Shown: positions 1-14,346, counted from the first letter of the stretch. The stretch: 64,000 nt of DNA from Polyodon spathula (GCF_017654505.1 NC_054549.1:24802647-24866646), one strand, 5' to 3'. Numbers and translations: made by a program. Notes: generated by a model from the sequence alone, not told the origin.

Positions 1-735
<735 letters not shown>

Positions 736-1388
736 TAAGTTCGAGGAACAGGCAGGCATTGAAGTTTGAGTGCTGAAAGAGGTATTGTTGGAAACAAATT
801 GAAAAAATAAATGATTTTTTTTTCAGATTACGTAGACAATAGGAATGGAGGGAATTATACCCAAGAGTTGGACAGATGCTTTTATTTGGCTTCTCAAAAG
901 CAAGATTTCAATTTTCTACTTACCATTGAAGTAAAGGCTCTCAGATTGGACTTTGAAGCAGAGTCTTAAAAGGAAATGCACTTAAATAGGTTTTAGAAAC
1001 TGAATGGTGTTTCACTGAAATGAAAGTAAAAACAGGAACTTACTTGCAGACTCTTCCCCCTTCTGAAAATTAAGATTGTATCTAACTGATAAGAAATGAG
1101 AAAGGATCAATTAATATAGCTTTTGGTAACAAGCATAACCAAAAGGTTCCCCATTTACATATGGCTGTTGTAAGCCCATGAGGAAAACACTGTAACCTTC
1201 TAGATAATAGAGCCATATAATTTGGTATACATATTCTGCTGCAAGTGGTAGCAGGAGTATGCCTATCAAGCTCAGATGGCACAAGGGTTTCCATTTACAT
1301 ATTGGTTGTTGTAAGCCCATGAAGAAAACAAAGTAGCTTCATAGGCATTTTGTCTATATCCAGTATCTCAAAATAATCATTTATAAAA

Positions 1389-1621
1389 GGGGCTCGAGTG
1401 GCGCATCCAGTAAAAGGTGCTCTGTGTGCCATATAGCCTGGATGTCTCTGGTTTGAGTCTGGTCTATTCCACAGCCAACCATGGACAGGAGTTGGCTGCA
1501 TGGTGAATCTGCAGTGTGTAAAGTGGTCGGTTGACAGCACACGCTCTTCAGAGGACAATGTGTTTTCATCTTCGCAGCTCCTGTGGTAGCGGTGAGCTGA
1601 GCCTAAATTGGGCATTTCAAA
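1389..1621 (+). mobile_element. tRNA-derived SINE
   Basis: It begins ggggctcgagtggcgcatcc, an A-box-like start. A B-box-like ggtttgagtctgg lies at 1450-1462, then a tRNA-unrelated body (ccacagccaacc, then ctcttcagaggac) and an A/T-rich tail. Spacing of the A and B boxes fits an RNA polymerase III promoter. This sequence type is familiar as an abundant SINE in fish, but I cannot name the family with certainty. Several promoter positions deviate from a tRNA consensus, so this is an old copy. Open frames on the opposite strand are incidental. Confidence 0.75.
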
Positions 1622-2226
1622 ATGGTAGAATATAACAAATAATTGTCAATGACTAAATAAATTAAAGTCATTTGTACATTGTTTCGTTGTTCATTCCTTA
1701 ACTAATGTAAAGGAGACATAACCTACTGTAGCAACTAGTAATATGAATCTCAGCCCATTGAGTCAAACCATATGGTTCAAAGAGGAACATCTTATTCAAC
1801 TAAAGAACAAGCTCTGTAGTCAGAGGTAAGTACACGTCTCATGCCGATGTCAATTATTAACTCAGCATTTGTAAATTGTACTCCCTCCCCACTTAAAGCT
1901 CATCCTCCAATGTAAACAAAAGTGCTCGTCCACCAAGGCTTAGGGAAGGAGTTTCACTGTGAGGCTCTTAACCTCCACAACTCTGTCCCCAAGTCGGAGA
2001 ATTGTGTGTCTCGCAAGCCAGCATACATGCTATGGCTATAATAATGCAAAGAACCTGGACATTTAATTACCTGGTTTAGCCACAGGGGTCAGGATTAGCC
2101 TCTGTAGTAGAGGTAAATTCTGATGTTGGTATTATTCACTCGTTGGTTGCTAGGACATTCGTTACACTTAATTCTAGTAAATGTATTAGTGTTTTTTCAG
2201 GGTTCTCACCTTTTCCTGTAAGATGC

Positions 2227-2503
2227 TGTGAACAAGATGACTTGGGGGTGACGTCAGACCAGGAAGATAATACACAGTACTGCGAGTGAAGCGCTGCTGC
2301 ATGTATTTAATAAACAAAACAGTGCAAGGGCCAAAATATAAAACTCAAGTAAATAACACAGGACAAACAGCCCAGAATACAAAAAACTCACTACATACCT
2401 CTAACACCACCATTACCTTTAACACACTAACAGTTTCACCACCCATGATACACCTGTAGCTGTTTGCTGGGAGGATTAACTAGATCCCTGCCGCACTGCC
2501 ACA
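2227..2503 (-). mobile_element. LTR-like repeat (probable solo LTR, reverse orientation)
   Basis: On the minus strand it begins TGTGGCAGTGCGG and ends in ...TTCACA, the TG...CA form of an LTR. Its 3' edge (tgacgtcagaccagga on +, near 2250) matches the same edge of the LTR at 29535-30190 (tgatgtcagaccagaa, near 29563), so the two belong to related families. Flanks are GATGC on the left and GATAA on the right, only a partial 5-bp duplication. No internal retroelement genes are present. Confidence 0.5.
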
Positions 2504-5500
2504 GATAATACTCAATCAGTTTAATAATGAACAAAGCAATGCACATTTTCCACAATCGGAGAAGTCTATGAAGTGATTTACTGGAATTATGTACTTTAAG
2601 TTTGTTCCAATATTTATTGGTAGAGTAGGACCTGGTGGAGTTGAACAGTAATCTGTTATTGTCAAATGGTTTAAAAAGGAATCATAGCAGCTTAAAGCAG
2701 CTCAAAACTAGGTATAGAGAAACATACCAACTATATTGAAGAAACAGAAACCAATTGCTCAGAGTGATTGCAGACATCTTAATAGGAAAGGGCATAAAAA
2801 AAAACAATCCAAATGGCATACAATGCTAACACTTATTTACAGCTTCTTTGGCTTGGTATACATTCTTTTGTAAAATTGACTCCGTCACACAGTCATGACT
2901 GTAGTCCCGTGAATACATTGTGAAACACTAAGGATGAACTTTTGGCAGCGCGACTTTAAAGGCAGAGTCAATTGACTTCAATAAAAATAGCTGTAAAAAC
3001 CCATGTAAACTCGATCAGGAATCTGGCTTGTGGCTCACGAGGTTTCAGCAGTCAACATTTGACTTAATATCATGCAATTTCCAGCAGAAAGGCCATACAA
3101 ACCAGACACCAACACACACTGTACTTTTATGGACTACAACACTAGAACTGTCACAGTTATACTCTTACCTACAGCATTTTAAAACACCATCAATATTAAG
3201 ACAAACTATTGGATACAACTCAAGTTTTATCAAGCACGTCATGCTAATGCTGTATTTAAATGAATATAGAATGTTCAATAGAATAAACATTTCAAAATAA
3301 ACTAGTGTGAATACAGGTATATGCACATAACTAAAAACAAAAGCAGTTTTTAATCTAAAATTAGATTAACATATGATTTATCTTGTCACTCGCAGCACAG
3401 TATCCAGGATGAACTGTTGTAGTCTGCAGGTTTCTGAACAAATTTTCTGCTCAAGCGTTCTGGCTAGCTTAAAGATAAAATCTCTCCTACCTTGTATAAA
3501 ATGAAGGAATTGATGACTGCCAGGTCCAGCAGAGAGAGAGCTATTGTAGGTTATATTCAAAATAATGTATTGTAAAAGGCAGTTCTAGCGTTAATGAAAT
3601 GTAAACTTTAAAATGTTCCACAAACATACAAATATAAATTCTAAGTAGTAAAACTTGCAGAAATTATATTGTCATTTTGTGTGTGTATGCATAAATGTGC
3701 GTTTGGAAAGGTAACCAGACAAACAAGTACTAATGCATGGCTTAATTCAGAATGTGTGCGACAACATGAATTTAATGTTTTTACCTTCATTCCAATGCAT
3801 GAAGCTCTCCTCACGAAATTCAGAGTCATTCTTTTCCTACTTAGTAAGCAGACAATTAAATATCCCCTCCCTTAATGAATTGAGTAATCTGTATTGGCAT
3901 AGCAACACATTCCTAGAAAAGTACAGCAAACAGGTTGAGGAAAACTGTCATGACTTGTGCATGTAAACACTGCCATTGTTTGAATTGATTATAATTAATC
4001 CGTTATTTAAGGCTTATTTTGTATTTATGAATGTATCATGTACCAAAATGTATACTTTAAGTATTTATTCATTGGCACTCACTCCATTTTTTAAATGTTT
4101 ACACCCAGCTGTGCATACAAGTACCTGCACTTCTGTTGAGAATTAACCCTGTATAAGCCATTGACAACTTACACGTTAAAGCAACTAACCTATGTTAAAG
4201 CAATATCAGTGTGATGTGTGCATGACAACTAGCACAGACTAAGTCAACAAAAATACTATTAAAATAAATATTCTACGGATACTGATTTCAATGTTGAAAT
4301 TGAAACATTGCAATGTATACCATTTAAATACAATTAGTTTAAATACTTCATAAAACACACGTTTATGATATAGCATGGTTAAAACCTTTCTAAAGTTATA
4401 AAGTTATAGTTAACAACATCTCAGACTGCACTTTACCTGCAGACCAACAGTTTGTATTTCCAGTACAATTATTCAACAGTACTTGAATATTTGTTCAGCT
4501 GTCATGACGATAAATGCAATATTAACAAAACCCACAATGTTTTCAATATTGTTGTATTGAATTTATATATGATTCCAAATATTTATACAGCACTAAATTA
4601 ATGAACAGACTCTGGTGTGATTCCTGCAAGATGTTTTTCAACATTACTGCATTTGCTTTGATTTTTATTCATGTATTGGTCAAATCAGTTTTGAACAATT
4701 TTGTTCAATATCTGGTCGATGCCATTAAAATGTCTTTCTGTATCATTACAACATGCACAGACCCCACCCCACCCTAGTATAAGCACACATCACCTAGCAA
4801 TGGTAACCAATGTATCTTGCTACATAAGCCTCTAATTCAGCCAAAGCATGCTACTAGCATTCATTTTTACTTTACATTGCAATTCAGCTTTCAAATAGTC
4901 CAATAGCTGATGTGCAAAAATTGCAATTCCATGTGCAAAATTAGAAATAAGGTTGAAGTAGCGATAGTCCAAGTAGCAGCAACACATATCAGTAAAAATC
5001 CAAGGGATCGTTGTGTTTAACTAATAGAATAGTGTCAGCAATGCACACAGTGCCCATTACACCCAGGGGTCTGCTTCCAATTACAGGTTAGTGTCCTCTT
5101 AGTGTGGAACTCCTTTTAAAGAATGCCTTTTTGTCCCCAAATGTAAAAGTTTCTAGAAAGGCAAGCAGACAAGGACGACAGTTGATGCACTCAACATTCC
5201 TAACACTGCAATGTTACCCCACATTCATCCCAAACATTAATACAGCAGAGATCATTATTTACATGTACCATTTAATAATACTACCTGAAAAAGAAAGCAA
5301 ACTAACAGACCCCATCAGTTACCTACATGTAACTTGGTAGAACCACCATTGATTAGACCGAAACTGAATTGTTTGCATTACATTATAGTAAGTGATCCAA
5401 TAGTTTAAAGCAGACAGTACAATCAGTCCAAACCATATAGATCTCTTCCATACTAAAAGCATTTAAGAACCAAAATGTCCAACTCTATAGAGAAAAATAA

Positions 5501-6827
5501 AAGATTAACAAATGGCTTTAGCGCTTCATGGTGTTTTTTTATGAGCCAGTGAACTTGCATTGCAAACATAGTGGTGATGTAATAAATTTCAGACCCTTTA
5601 TGTGCAATTGCCATGGCAACTCACTTGTTCACAATGCAGATGTTTCCAATACAAAATTGTACATTTAGAAAGTGGTAATGGCTTCTTGGTATCTTCCTGG
5701 TAGCCTATCGCCTCCTGCACTGCAGGTCAGTTTCACTCCTGTGTGCCAGAGGGGCCATAGGAGTGAAAAAAGGGATTAAGTGGCAATAGTGGAATTGACT
5801 GTCAGGACTGCAGTTTCAATATCTGCAGAAATCTTGAGGAGCTTGGCTCCATTGACAATTATATTCTGCCAGTGTGGTGATAAGTGGATGGTATTTAACA
5901 GGTTTGACTGATTTTGTAAAAACACTGGAAGACAAAATACAAACACACTAACAGGATTACCACCAAGAGACCCATCTTGAAGTGTACTGTGGGCAGACAT
6001 TTGTCTCAGTTTTTATCATGTTTGCACAGGCATTAACATCAAATAAAGTTAGACACCAGTTATTTTTCAATGTTGTAATCAGAGTACAGGAATGCGTTAG
6101 TAGAGCATTACACCCCAACACTGCATGCATGGTCCAATTCACAAATAATGACTGCATTTCATGATTTAAATATTTTTTTGATTAAAAAACAGTTTATATC
6201 CATGGAATTGGTCTAGACTTAAACAAGCCAAAAGCATGTTCCATGCATACATATCTTTCTTTAATCAAAACAGACCTATTGTGTGAGTTTGAGCTTTGTG
6301 AATTAGACGCACTTTTCTGTATCCACCACCAGCCCAAAGAAGCATAGCCCATTAAGTTATCATATGCTAAGAGAAAGTTGCCTTGAGGTCCAAGGACAAG
6401 ATACAGGTGCTTACTTAATTTCAAGCAAATGTGTTTGTCTTATTCTTTCTATTGCAAACACATTCTTGTCTATCTTAAATATATCAGTGTCTTTTTGGTT
6501 TGTGAATGATAAAGACCTGCAGCTTTGAGGTATTCTGGCTCAGTGCACAGATTATTTCCACAGGAATGCTTTGCTTTTGTCTAGTTTTACTTGATTTTGA
6601 CTCCCCTGCAATACTGTGCAAGTTGTTTTGAAGGCTCGAAGCTGCTGTCTTTATTCCTAGATTGATGCTGAAAAGACTAGCGAGATAGCCAGTCTGTAAA
6701 GTTTGGAGCCACACAGTCTAGTATAGCATATCAGAAAAAAAGCAAAAAACCTGTACTTTTAAAAATTAAATGTAAAGCACAAGCCAGCTTGGTAATAGTA
6801 AAAAAAATGATTCACAATTCTTGAAAG

Positions 6828-6830
<3 letters not shown>

Positions 6831-6859
<29 letters not shown>
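6831..6859. repeat. Poly(T) tract
   Basis: About 29 T following gcagg. No retroelement body is recognised nearby. Confidence 0.85.
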
Positions 6860-6863
<4 letters not shown>

Positions 6864-8634
6864 GAGGCGACAAATCGGCCGATGGCAATTGTTTTTAAAA
6901 CTGACAGGCAAGGAAAAGGCTCAGGGGAGAACTGTGTACATATTTTTCTTCACAAGAAAGTACTGATCTATGGAGCCTGTGTGTGTGTGTGTGAGAGAAA
7001 GATAGAGAGAAGCAGTAAGCTAGTCTCAGTTGGGATTGATTGACGTCCATGTAGGCAGGGTGTGACAGCAGAGTCAAACACGCTGCTGTTGAATGTGCAA
7101 GACTGTTTGTCAGCCTGGGTCACACCAAAAACAACAGCCAGGAATAATCACCCGAATAAACTGTGGATTCGAGTACCTGCAAATTGTGTGCGTCTCCTTC
7201 CTTCATTTTCCACAGTACGCTACAATATTAATTTGGCCATTGTAAATCATTTTGGGAACAAAAATGCCAATATTCATTATAAGGTGAAACAAATAATGCA
7301 GTTTCCTATTATGGACCCCGACAACCACATAGAACTGTATATCAAAGTGTAATGAAGCATAGTGAAAGCCACAGAGTGGTGTGATAGTGTTAAAACAAAA
7401 GTAAGGCGTTTTATCTAAATTTCACATCAATCCTTATTTTAATAAAAATAACAACAATCATACTGCTAAAGACACTTAACATGATTAATAGTATCAAAAT
7501 CTGTGGGCAATTGGAGGCGGTCTGTCTGTTTATTACACTTCCATTTGTACCATTAGGATATTAAGAATTCTGTATGGAAGGTATCAGAGTCTGTAGCGTA
7601 TTGAGGAACTGGAGATTGAGGCACTGATCCACTGAGGCCAATTAAAAACATTGTTATAACTAGGTTAAAATTATTAGTACAGTACTTGTCTTGCCTTATT
7701 ACAGGTCAGTTGGAAAGGGTACTCATATGATGACCAGCTGTGGGAGTTTTGTCAAAGGGGAGGTCTTTTTTTTATAAAGTTACTGGATGTGTGGATGTTT
7801 ATTCTGAAATTTTGCATTCATCTTTTTTTTTTTTCCTGTGAGTGACACAAAGCCTGATTAGAAGCAATGGTAGGCTTCTTGTTTAAAAAGGAAGATGCTA
7901 GCCCCAGGCAATGTTCTGAGCACTGAAACATACGCACCATGTTTTTCAGTAAGAACAGGGATAGAGAAGAAAAAAAAGGGAACAAATGTCCTCCTTGCTT
8001 TCAGTGTGCTTCACTATAGAAGTGTACGTTTCCCACCTTACACCACAGACAGGCATACCTTGGTTAAATGGCGACAACCTCTGAATCCAAATGAAATCAT
8101 TTGAGCTGGTTGGCTCAACAAAGCCCACAAAAGGTGTCTGCTGACAGCTCTGTGCTGTAATGAAACTGAACACAGCAGTTATCTGTGAATGCAAGTTGAT
8201 TTTTGTAGCAGAAGTGTCTTTAGGATTTGAGAGGGTTATCAGGAAAGGCAGAAAAATCGATGGAAACCTTAATAGGACCACTATCTTGACACAATGTGGA
8301 AAAAAGCGATTGTTCTGGCATTCGGTAGCAGCTGCTGTATGTGGTGGAGAACGTATTGCAGTGCACTGCCTACAGGCGAGAACAGTGTGGTCCCAATTCC
8401 CTTTTTTCTAGCCTTGCCACTTATGCAGTTTAATTTTCAGGGGCACACAAACTCTCCTGCCGAATCACTCTGTCTTAGAATACATGTTTGACTGGGACTC
8501 TTCATTGGAATGCCCTGAACCTTGTTTATTATAGAACAGGTAAAGCCACTTTGTGTAGGTCATTTTTGACCATCTGAGCGAGGTGGGGATATTATCCAAA
8601 GTCAACAAAAGGAAAGCATTAAGTAAGTGATACC

Positions 8635-9355
8635 CGTTTCATTTGCTGTTGTTTTCCATAGCAGTTTGTAACAGAGTACTTTCTCCTCCTGTTGCACGGA
8701 GGTGGGTTGTGGTGTGCCCAGGGCTCTAGTCTGGGTCCCATGGACTTCTGTCTGTATATGTTGCTTTCATTTTTGTGAAAATTGCACTCCGATTTCTCAC
8801 ACCCACCCACGCTGATGCAACACTCAACACATCAACTGTACTGTCCCGTTTTAATATTTTTTGGCACCTAAGAAAGCCAAGTTGAGGTCGATGCTGTTCC
8901 AGGCTCTAGGGTTGATTGTTGTCATTGTTTGCCATTTCCCTGATGCTTTGTTGAACAGGATGCAGCTAATACAAAATGCCACTGCAAGAACACTTATGCA
9001 CACTAAGTCAATTTGCCATATTTCCCCAGCAGTGCATCGACTTCAAAACACTGCTTCTCACTTACCAGGCTATTCATGGCTTTGGTCCTGCACGTTGTGT
9101 GTCACTTATTCTGTATAAACAGACTCATACTCTGAGATCAGCAAATGATTGATTGAAAACCTATGGTGCAAATGCTTTTAGTTTTTGAGCTCACTTTGGA
9201 AGTGTCAGTATTTTTAAATCTAGCTCAAAGCATATTTCTTTGATTTGACCTTTCACTAGTGAGCACTTTGGAGCTCATTTATTTATTTATTTTTTTTTAA
9301 AGCACCCTGGGATGCTTGCGCATGCTGTATAAATGTCATTTTGTTATTGTATGGT
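8635..9355 (+). pseudogene. Non-LTR retrotransposon (L2/Rex-like) reverse transcriptase 3' remnant
   Basis: In broken + frames, 8690-8765 reads CAQGSSLGPMDFCLYM, a decayed form of the reverse transcriptase motif GVPQGSxLGPxLFxxYM. At 8945-9060 a frame reads RMQLIQNATARTLMHTK, the family's C-terminal LQxxQNAAARxL block. The segment continues into a 3' UTR-like piece (gagcactttggagct, then aaagcaccctgggatgcttg, 9210-9350) like the tails of L2-type LINEs. The YxDD catalytic box between the two blocks is missing, so this is an internally deleted, dead copy. Frames shift several times. Confidence 0.7.
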
Positions 9356-10175
9356 ACGATACGGCCAGATGTACTCTCCCGGCACATGCCTATTATCTGC
9401 CAACTGTAGAGCGCTCCCATAAACCTTTGGCATCAATTAAAGGGGCAACAGTAATATACGCATACAGTTAAGTAAATCTTAGAGGGTGACAGCAATATGA
9501 TTTGTTAGAGATTCCCTCCTTCTGAAAAGGAACCATCCTTGGTCTTGTAGAATACAATGAAGGCTGTCATCATGGAGAATACACAATTCTAAATGACTGC
9601 ATGATATGACCATGCACCCAACAAGTTGTATTACAAAAGTAGTGCACATGAAAATGACATAGATATATAGCTAAGAAAGGGTTTATATGACTTTACAGGG
9701 ATGCAAGAAGTCACAATAATCTGTTGTGCAAACCCTTGTAAGTTTACCATAGCAAAAGCATAGCTAGCAGTAAAGTATAGTGAAAGCAAATTAGAAGTAA
9801 AAAAAAAAAAAGCTATAGGAAATCCATAGTATAGCCATGCAAATTTAATGGTAAACGTTTAAGGGAATGGTGCATTACTGCAACAGATGAAATATAAAAA
9901 GTGTGGCTGCAAAACACAATACGCAGGGGAATTCACCCTTGTGCTGTTAATCCTGACAATGTAGCAGTGGTTAAGGTGCACAGGATATGCTGGGCAAATG
10001 TCTGCTTGCCTGCGAGGACAGTGAGGTTTTTTTCAGTTTTTTTCTGGGGTTTTTTTGCTCGTTATGCGTGACTCTTTGCTTTAGTGGACCTCCCACTTAA
10101 ATATTACTACTTAGTTTCTCGTTATGTGAGCTGTCTCCCTGTGTTTCATTTATCCTACAGAAAGGATTGTTTTTG

Positions 10176-11546
10176 CCCAAGTGTTAAGGGATAATGGACT
10201 GGATTATCTACTTTACCTGTCTCTTTGAAGGGGCTCTGGTGTTAATTAGTTGTGTGTCTGTAAGGGAACCCACTCTTAGGTGTATAAGTGACACGTGATA
10301 ATATGCAGTGCAGCTGTGGTCATGCATATTGCCTCCCTTTACATTTTCATCTTTATTGATATTAACCTACAATGTACTATTACAACATTTGCTATTGTAA
10401 TCAATGTGCTGCCAATAGTCTAAATTTCAATAGATTTTAAATTTAGTCACAATCAGTGTTGGGCTAGTTTGTATGAAGCAAATTTGCTGAAGGGAGTTGG
10501 TGAAAGGTACAAATCCCCATTAAATCAACACTTTAAAACAGGCACCTTTTTAAACTGGCTTCCCTTATAAAGGTACTATTTCTAACACGGTATTAACAAC
10601 TTTGACTTCACTAAATACTTTGCATACAAACACAGATAACTCGAAGTGCCTTTTCATTGTTTAATTTTTGTAAATAAGCATTGGAAAATGACATCTATAT
10701 TTGAAACGCACATCACAGCAGAGTTAATAGTGAAAGTAGTAAGTCCCACTATTTTGAAACCGATGTTTACCATTTAAATCCTTTTAAGGTATAAGACAAG
10801 ATAACATTGCACTGAAGTCTTGAGAGGTAGATCTGTTCACACAGCAGGTATCTGTATATTACATAATATGCAATTATACTAATCCTTCATATAAAGTGAT
10901 TCTCATTATGTGCTACAGTACAACTTTGAAGCCACTCTGTTTATCTTCAGGACTTTTTCAAGAAAAAGAAAGATTCCCTCTGCTTTCACCCAGATATACC
11001 ATGTAATTATTATGAATAGGATGTGGGAAGAGTAATAGAAGTAGAGCTGTTTCAGAAAATGTTAATCACAGAACATTATTATGCATGCATTCTTAATGTT
11101 TGTGTTGCAACAAAAGTCACATGTTTTATTCATGTCTTATTGTACATAAGTATTTAAGGGCCCGAATATACACTGCATGGCCACTATTAGGACTTCAAGT
11201 TTACCCCAAACATGTTCAATTGGCTTGTGTTCCAACATGTAGTAACTCATTCAGATTAAACTAGTCCAACACTGATTGTGACTAAATTTAAAATCTATTG
11301 AAATTTAGATACTATTGGCAGCACATTGATTACAATAGCAAATGTTGTAATAGTACATTGTAGGTTAATATCAATAAAGATGAAAATGTAAAGGGAGGCA
11401 ATATGCATGACCACAGCATATTATCACGTGTCACTTATACACTTAAGAGTGGGTTCCCTTACAGACACACAACTAATTAACACCAGAGCCCCTTCAAAGA
11501 GACAGGTAAAGTAGATAATCCAGTCCATTATCCCTTAACACTTGGG
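10176..11546. repeat. 1.37-kb element with ~290-bp nearly identical inverted arms
   Basis: Left arm 10176-10470 and right arm 11258-11546 are reverse complements. By eye I find two substitutions, an 8-bp gap near 10305 and a 2-bp gap near 10425, about 99 percent identity outside gaps. The arms' outer edge is CCCAAGTGTTAAGGG. Inside is a 787-bp spacer (10471-11257) with no long open frame. No clear target-site duplication flanks it. It could be a nonautonomous DNA transposon with long terminal inverted repeats or a recent inverted duplication. Confidence 0.85.
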
Positions 11547-11589
11547 ACACACAACTAATTGTTCTTTTAATTCAAATAGAATACATGAT

Positions 11590-12152
11590 TGTGACAGAGC
11601 TCAAATGATTCTTATTGTTGGATCTCCCTCCCGATCCAAGAGGGCATTGTGTAAAGGGAACAGAGTACACTGGACTGGATGGCCCAACAATTCATTTCTA
11701 GGGTTAGGTGGAAGTCAGCCAGCTAGAAAGGGAGCAGAGCTATGGTACACTAAATCGACCCAGAAGGGAAACAATGTGGCATTTGCGGATTGGAGGAGCG
11801 GTTGCACTTAATACAAGAGGACAGTGATATGATCTGTTCCTTTGCTATGGATAATGCTCGACCGAAAGGAGAACTATTGTGAATCATGAGCGTTTTGATT
11901 GTTTTGTCTGTCCTGTCTAAATTGTACTTGTTTGTTTGTTATTTATCATTGCACTTTGTATCACTAAAGAACTAGATTTTCATTAAGAGCACATACTGTG
12001 GACTTGTGTTTGTCTGTGTTACGTGCGGGTGAAAAACAGGACTATAATTTTAGTACCATCCCATGGATTTAAATTGAGCAACACACACCGCTGTATTGCC
12101 TGTTAACATGGTTTATTTACTGCTGTTTTGCACACTTATCCACTTTTCCACA
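11590..12152 (+). mobile_element. Solo LTR, family A copy 1
   Basis: It begins TGTGACAGAGC and ends TTTTCCACA, with a perfect 5-bp target duplication ATGAT (11585-11589 and 12153-12157). The body matches the reverse complement of 39400-40126 through several blocks, such as ctccctcccga, tgtaaaggga and gcggattggagga. No primer-binding site or gag-pol lies next to it, so it is a solo LTR left by recombination between the two LTRs of a retroelement. Confidence 0.85.
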
Positions 12153-12586
12153 ATGATACACGCTTATTATGCCACAATACGTGTTTTTTTGGATGGGCCT
12201 TAATGCTTAGATTGACATATGGAAGCTATGTTGTCTGTTTTTATTACCAATGTGTGAAGTCTCAAAAAAAAAAAAAAAAAAAATACTATTGCATATTTTA
12301 AATTAGATAGACTGGCAGAAATAGAAATTCGGTTTTGACAGAGATCTTTCATCTGATGGTGACATCACACACGACAAAGTTTGGGCGGGCTCCAGCACTA
12401 TATAATGTAACACTACACCACTCTTATCTTGTTCTGAGCAGACCTTGCTTTAATACAGCTTTATCTATCCATCTCTAGGACAGTGGTGCACAAGCTCCCC
12501 CCCCCCACACTTCTTTAACTGTTAAAAACCTACTGCTAGTTCTACAGTTTGAATGTAATGTCGTAGTGCACTATGACATATGCACC

Positions 12587-12687
12587 AAGGTTGCAATTCT
12601 CAGGTTTCTGGTGACATTGATAAATCACTTGAGTTAGCGCTCTCCTGATTTATGTCACCAGAAACGCATCAATAGAATTACAGCCTT
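12587..12687. repeat. Short hairpin MITE, copy 1
   Basis: A 101-bp palindromic unit. Outer ends are aaggttgcaattct and agaattacagcctt, and inner arms are gtttctggtgacat and atgtcaccagaaac. The same end pair (aaggctgtaatt...aattacagcctt) recurs at 20794-20881, which shows a dispersed family rather than a chance hairpin. Confidence 0.65.
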
Positions 12688-12901
12688 ATTATGCACAGAT
12701 GGGTATGCATTATTCCTGATATTATCCCATGCTTGGGACATAGTGGAGGTGGTTGTACGTATGTCATACTATATCCATGCATCTGGAAAACTGCTTTCAA
12801 GTGTGGAAAAGTGGTTGATTGTGTACAGGTGCAGGAGTTATGCAGTGCTTAATTAACTGAGTTGTAATCCAGTTGGAAAGTTCTTTTAATTATAATCCTA
12901 G

Positions 12902-13487
12902 TTTGGCAACTAAACTATAACTCTAGGCAATACACAACAATATGTAATTCACTGGAATAAATAAATGAGTTGCAGTCCCAAATAAACACACATCTTTCCC
13001 ACAATGTACAAACATGGTCACCAGCTCTGGGTGCATGCTGTAGTGCTCGTGGTTGGTGATACAAGTTTATCGTGACAACAAAAGTGAGGTCCCTTGTTGA
13101 CATTTTTGGAATGTGTTGGCCATCTAAAAATTACAAACAAGACAATTTTAGAAAACAAAACTCATGATTTAGAACTGGGTCTCTCATGGGTCCTTTCAGG
13201 TTCAATATCACAAACCAAAGCAAAAGGAACAGATTGCGTCTCTCCATCCCCTATTATGCTGTCACAGATGACCCCTTTGTAAAGGAGTGCAGCTGCCCCT
13301 CCAATCCATGACTGCCACAGTTTCCCTTCCGGGTCAATGAGTTAATGCACCGGAGTTTCGTCCCCTTTCTAGCTGGCTGACTTCTCTTGAACAGTCAGGT
13401 CAGCCCGTCTAAGTTCTGTTCTCGTTGCTTAGTGCCCTCAGAGGTTGGTAAGGCGATTTACTACCAATAGTCATTGTATTTGTCACA
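12902..13487 (-). mobile_element. Solo LTR, family A copy 3 (reverse orientation)
   Basis: Read on the minus strand it starts TGTGACA at 13487 and ends near 12902 (GTTGCCAAA). Blocks such as ctccaatccatgactgccaca (13300-13320) and ggcaatacacaacaat (12927) match the LTR at 39400-40126 (ctccaatccgcgattgccaca, ggcaatacacagctat). The flanks CCTAG and CCAAG agree at four of five positions, as expected for an aged 5-bp duplication. About 130 bp near 13130-13260 aligns poorly and may be an insertion. Confidence 0.65.
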
Positions 13488-14340
13488 CCAAGTGCAATGC
13501 AACTTTATCACAATTGAGGGTTTGACAGTCTGTACATTTGTCATTAACTAGGTATTTTCATACCCGCCAACCTTTGAAAACAAGGGTATTGGATTCATTT
13601 TACCTAGACACACAATAGCTGACAATAAGCATCATACTGTATAATAATTCTTACACATAGTAATTCATTAATATATACTTAAACCTTTTTACTGTGTCAC
13701 CTCAAGAGTGTGGTGTGTAGCAGACTTGGCCTTCTTTGTCAAAGCGTCATTGGGCTTTAAATTTTAAAATACTTTGTCCAAAAAAATCTGTTTGTACTCC
13801 CAAAAAAACTAATGCAATATCACCTCTATCCAAATATGGATTAACCGGTCTTTGATCTTTAAAACTTTTCAGTGATCCCCATAAAGTCAGACAAATTCTT
13901 TAGTTATATAGTCAGCATTGCTTTTTCAGGACATCTCTGGAAAGAGTACAAAATATCCTGAATCCCAAAGCTAGACGCATTTGAGATGACCTTAGTCATA
14001 CTTTTGTGTTTATAATACTGTACATTTAAAATAATTACATTTATGTATTTTTATTCCTAAACAAAATGAATTACTTTAATTTTTACATGAAATGAAAAAT
14101 AATGAAATCCCATGCATGTCATATGCAGGCAGGCTAAAATAAATTTAATCTATTCAGTCTTGAACAAAGACGACTACGCAGTAACCTAATTAAGCATTCA
14201 AAATTATAAAAGGTATTGACAATGTCGACCCAAGGGACTTTTTCGACCTGAAAAAAGAAACAAAAAAAAAGGACCAGGTGTCACAAATGGAGATTAGACA
14301 AAGGGGCATTCAGAACAGAATAGGAGGCACCCCCCCTTTT

Positions 14341-14346
<6 letters not shown>

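Noticed and set aside
827..970. Open stretch after a T-rich AG acceptor, reading DYVDNRNGGNYTQELDRC
   Set aside because: It does not match any metabotropic receptor segment. The coding phase after 730 joins perfectly to 16316, and no good donor follows.
3028..3300. 90-codon + frame
   Set aside because: No family resemblance, not near exon junctions, and typical of chance frames in AT-rich intron.
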